Part shown: piece after piece, positions 63,551 to 64,000 of the stretch | How the letters are laid out: every line of letters begins with the position of its first letter | Position numbering within the stretch: position 1 is the first letter of the stretch | NCBI GenBank assembly: GCA_001600635.1 | Contig: BCKL01000002.1 | Location: forward strand, 437,425 to 501,424 | DNA: 64,000 nucleotides | DNA from: Leucosporidium creatinivorum | Taxonomy: Eukaryota > Basidiomycota > Microbotryomycetes > Leucosporidiales > Leucosporidiaceae | Reading direction: 5' to 3' | Program-made: the position numbers and the translations under genes | The notes under the pieces: model-generated | What the model was told of the DNA's origin: nothing | The model's input: the letters and a program-made list of their open reading frames with translations, nothing else | The model's database searches: none

Positions 63551-64000
63551 CCTCCCCCTTAGGCTGAGGCTGCTCAGCGCTCGGCGCTCCTTCGTCCTAG
63601 CGCATGCAGCAACGAGGCCTCACAACTCCAATAATGCTCTCCGCTGATGCTATACAAGACAAGCTGTTCGCTCTACGCTCACAGCTGCACGCCTCGGCGG
63701 GAGCCCCGAGAGAGACGAGCTTGAGCTGAAAGCGTTCGCCGAGCCGAGAAAGCCCACCAAGCTCAGCGCGGGCGGCGATGAGCGGGGCTACCCTGCTCTC
63801 ACAGCAGCACCGGAGCGCTCTTTGATACCTTCCTGTCCGCCGAAAGCCGATTCGATGCTCCAGGAGCAGAAGCAGAAGCTCGAGCCCCGTCGCCGAGCTC
63901 ACTCTGCTTCCTCTCCGCTGCAGTTGTGTTGGTACAATCGCCTCCCACTCGCGTGAGGAGACATTTTCATTCATTTTGTAAGAGACCAATCAATCGGAGA
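63551..64000. other. Right edge, no recognised gene
   Basis: Only short frames without family resemblance are present. The motif GCTCAGCGCTCGGCGCTCC lies near 63572. Confidence 0.35.

Overview
The window is nuclear DNA of a GC-rich, gene-dense fungus. Nearly every gene is cut by short introns (about 40-80 bases), usually GTGAGT/GTGCGT to CAG with a CTGAC or CTAAC branch point, and many exons are tiny. The gene set (class 1A dihydroorotate dehydrogenase, P2C-type ATPase, phenol 2-monooxygenase, split bZIP, Zn2Cys6 regulator) and the intron style fit a basidiomycete yeast, most likely Pucciniomycotina/Microbotryomycetes (Rhodotorula-like). That placement is inference. A short run of N at 11894-11898 shows this is a draft assembly. 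No rRNA, tRNA, CRISPR or intact transposon was seen.

Layout. 1-7755: three copies (A, B, C) of a lineage-specific F-box-like/leucine-repeat gene family, all damaged. 8104-12869: dihydroorotate dehydrogenase, a UBZ4-finger nuclear protein and TRAPP subunit TRS20. 13123-22584: a P2C ATPase, SND2 (TMEM208) and ENP2 (NOL10). 22584-31292: GPN3, SOF1 (DCAF13), a 16-exon phenol 2-monooxygenase and a small Rcf2-like membrane protein. 31292-41153: a 4EHP-like cap-binding protein, complex I subunit NDUFB9, a bZIP factor and a Zn2Cys6 factor. 41365-43810: F-box-like copy D. 43811-46372: a broken duplicate of an aminopeptidase 3' end, then the intact M28 aminopeptidase. 46594-54143: DUF1748 protein, OST2/DAD1, RRP14/SURF6, SAR1 and VMA8. 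54333-58700: the intact F-box-like copy E and broken copy F; F lies inverted to D. 59051-60922: a C2H2 regulator. 60923-64000: gene-poor, holding an orphan 3' end of a SUB2-type helicase and a dispersed repeat.

The housekeeping genes fall into the secretory pathway (TRS20, SND2, SAR1, OST2, VMA8), ribosome assembly (ENP2, SOF1, RRP14), RNA polymerase assembly (GPN3) and respiration (NDUFB9, Rcf2-like). They are not an operon. Several pairs share very short divergent promoters (GPN3/SOF1 154 bp, OST2/RRP14 153 bp).

The unusual parts are two. First, the F-box-like family is in active turnover: one of six copies reads open, a spliced 5' leader is shared between copies, and two inverted copies look gene-converted at their 3' ends. 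Second, introns crowd the start codon: in GPN3 and VMA8 an intron splits the ATG as A|TG, and in SND2 and SOF1 the first coding exon is only ATG. For most host genes I rebuilt exon chains by hand and they give lengths divisible by three and family-consistent proteins; no search was run.
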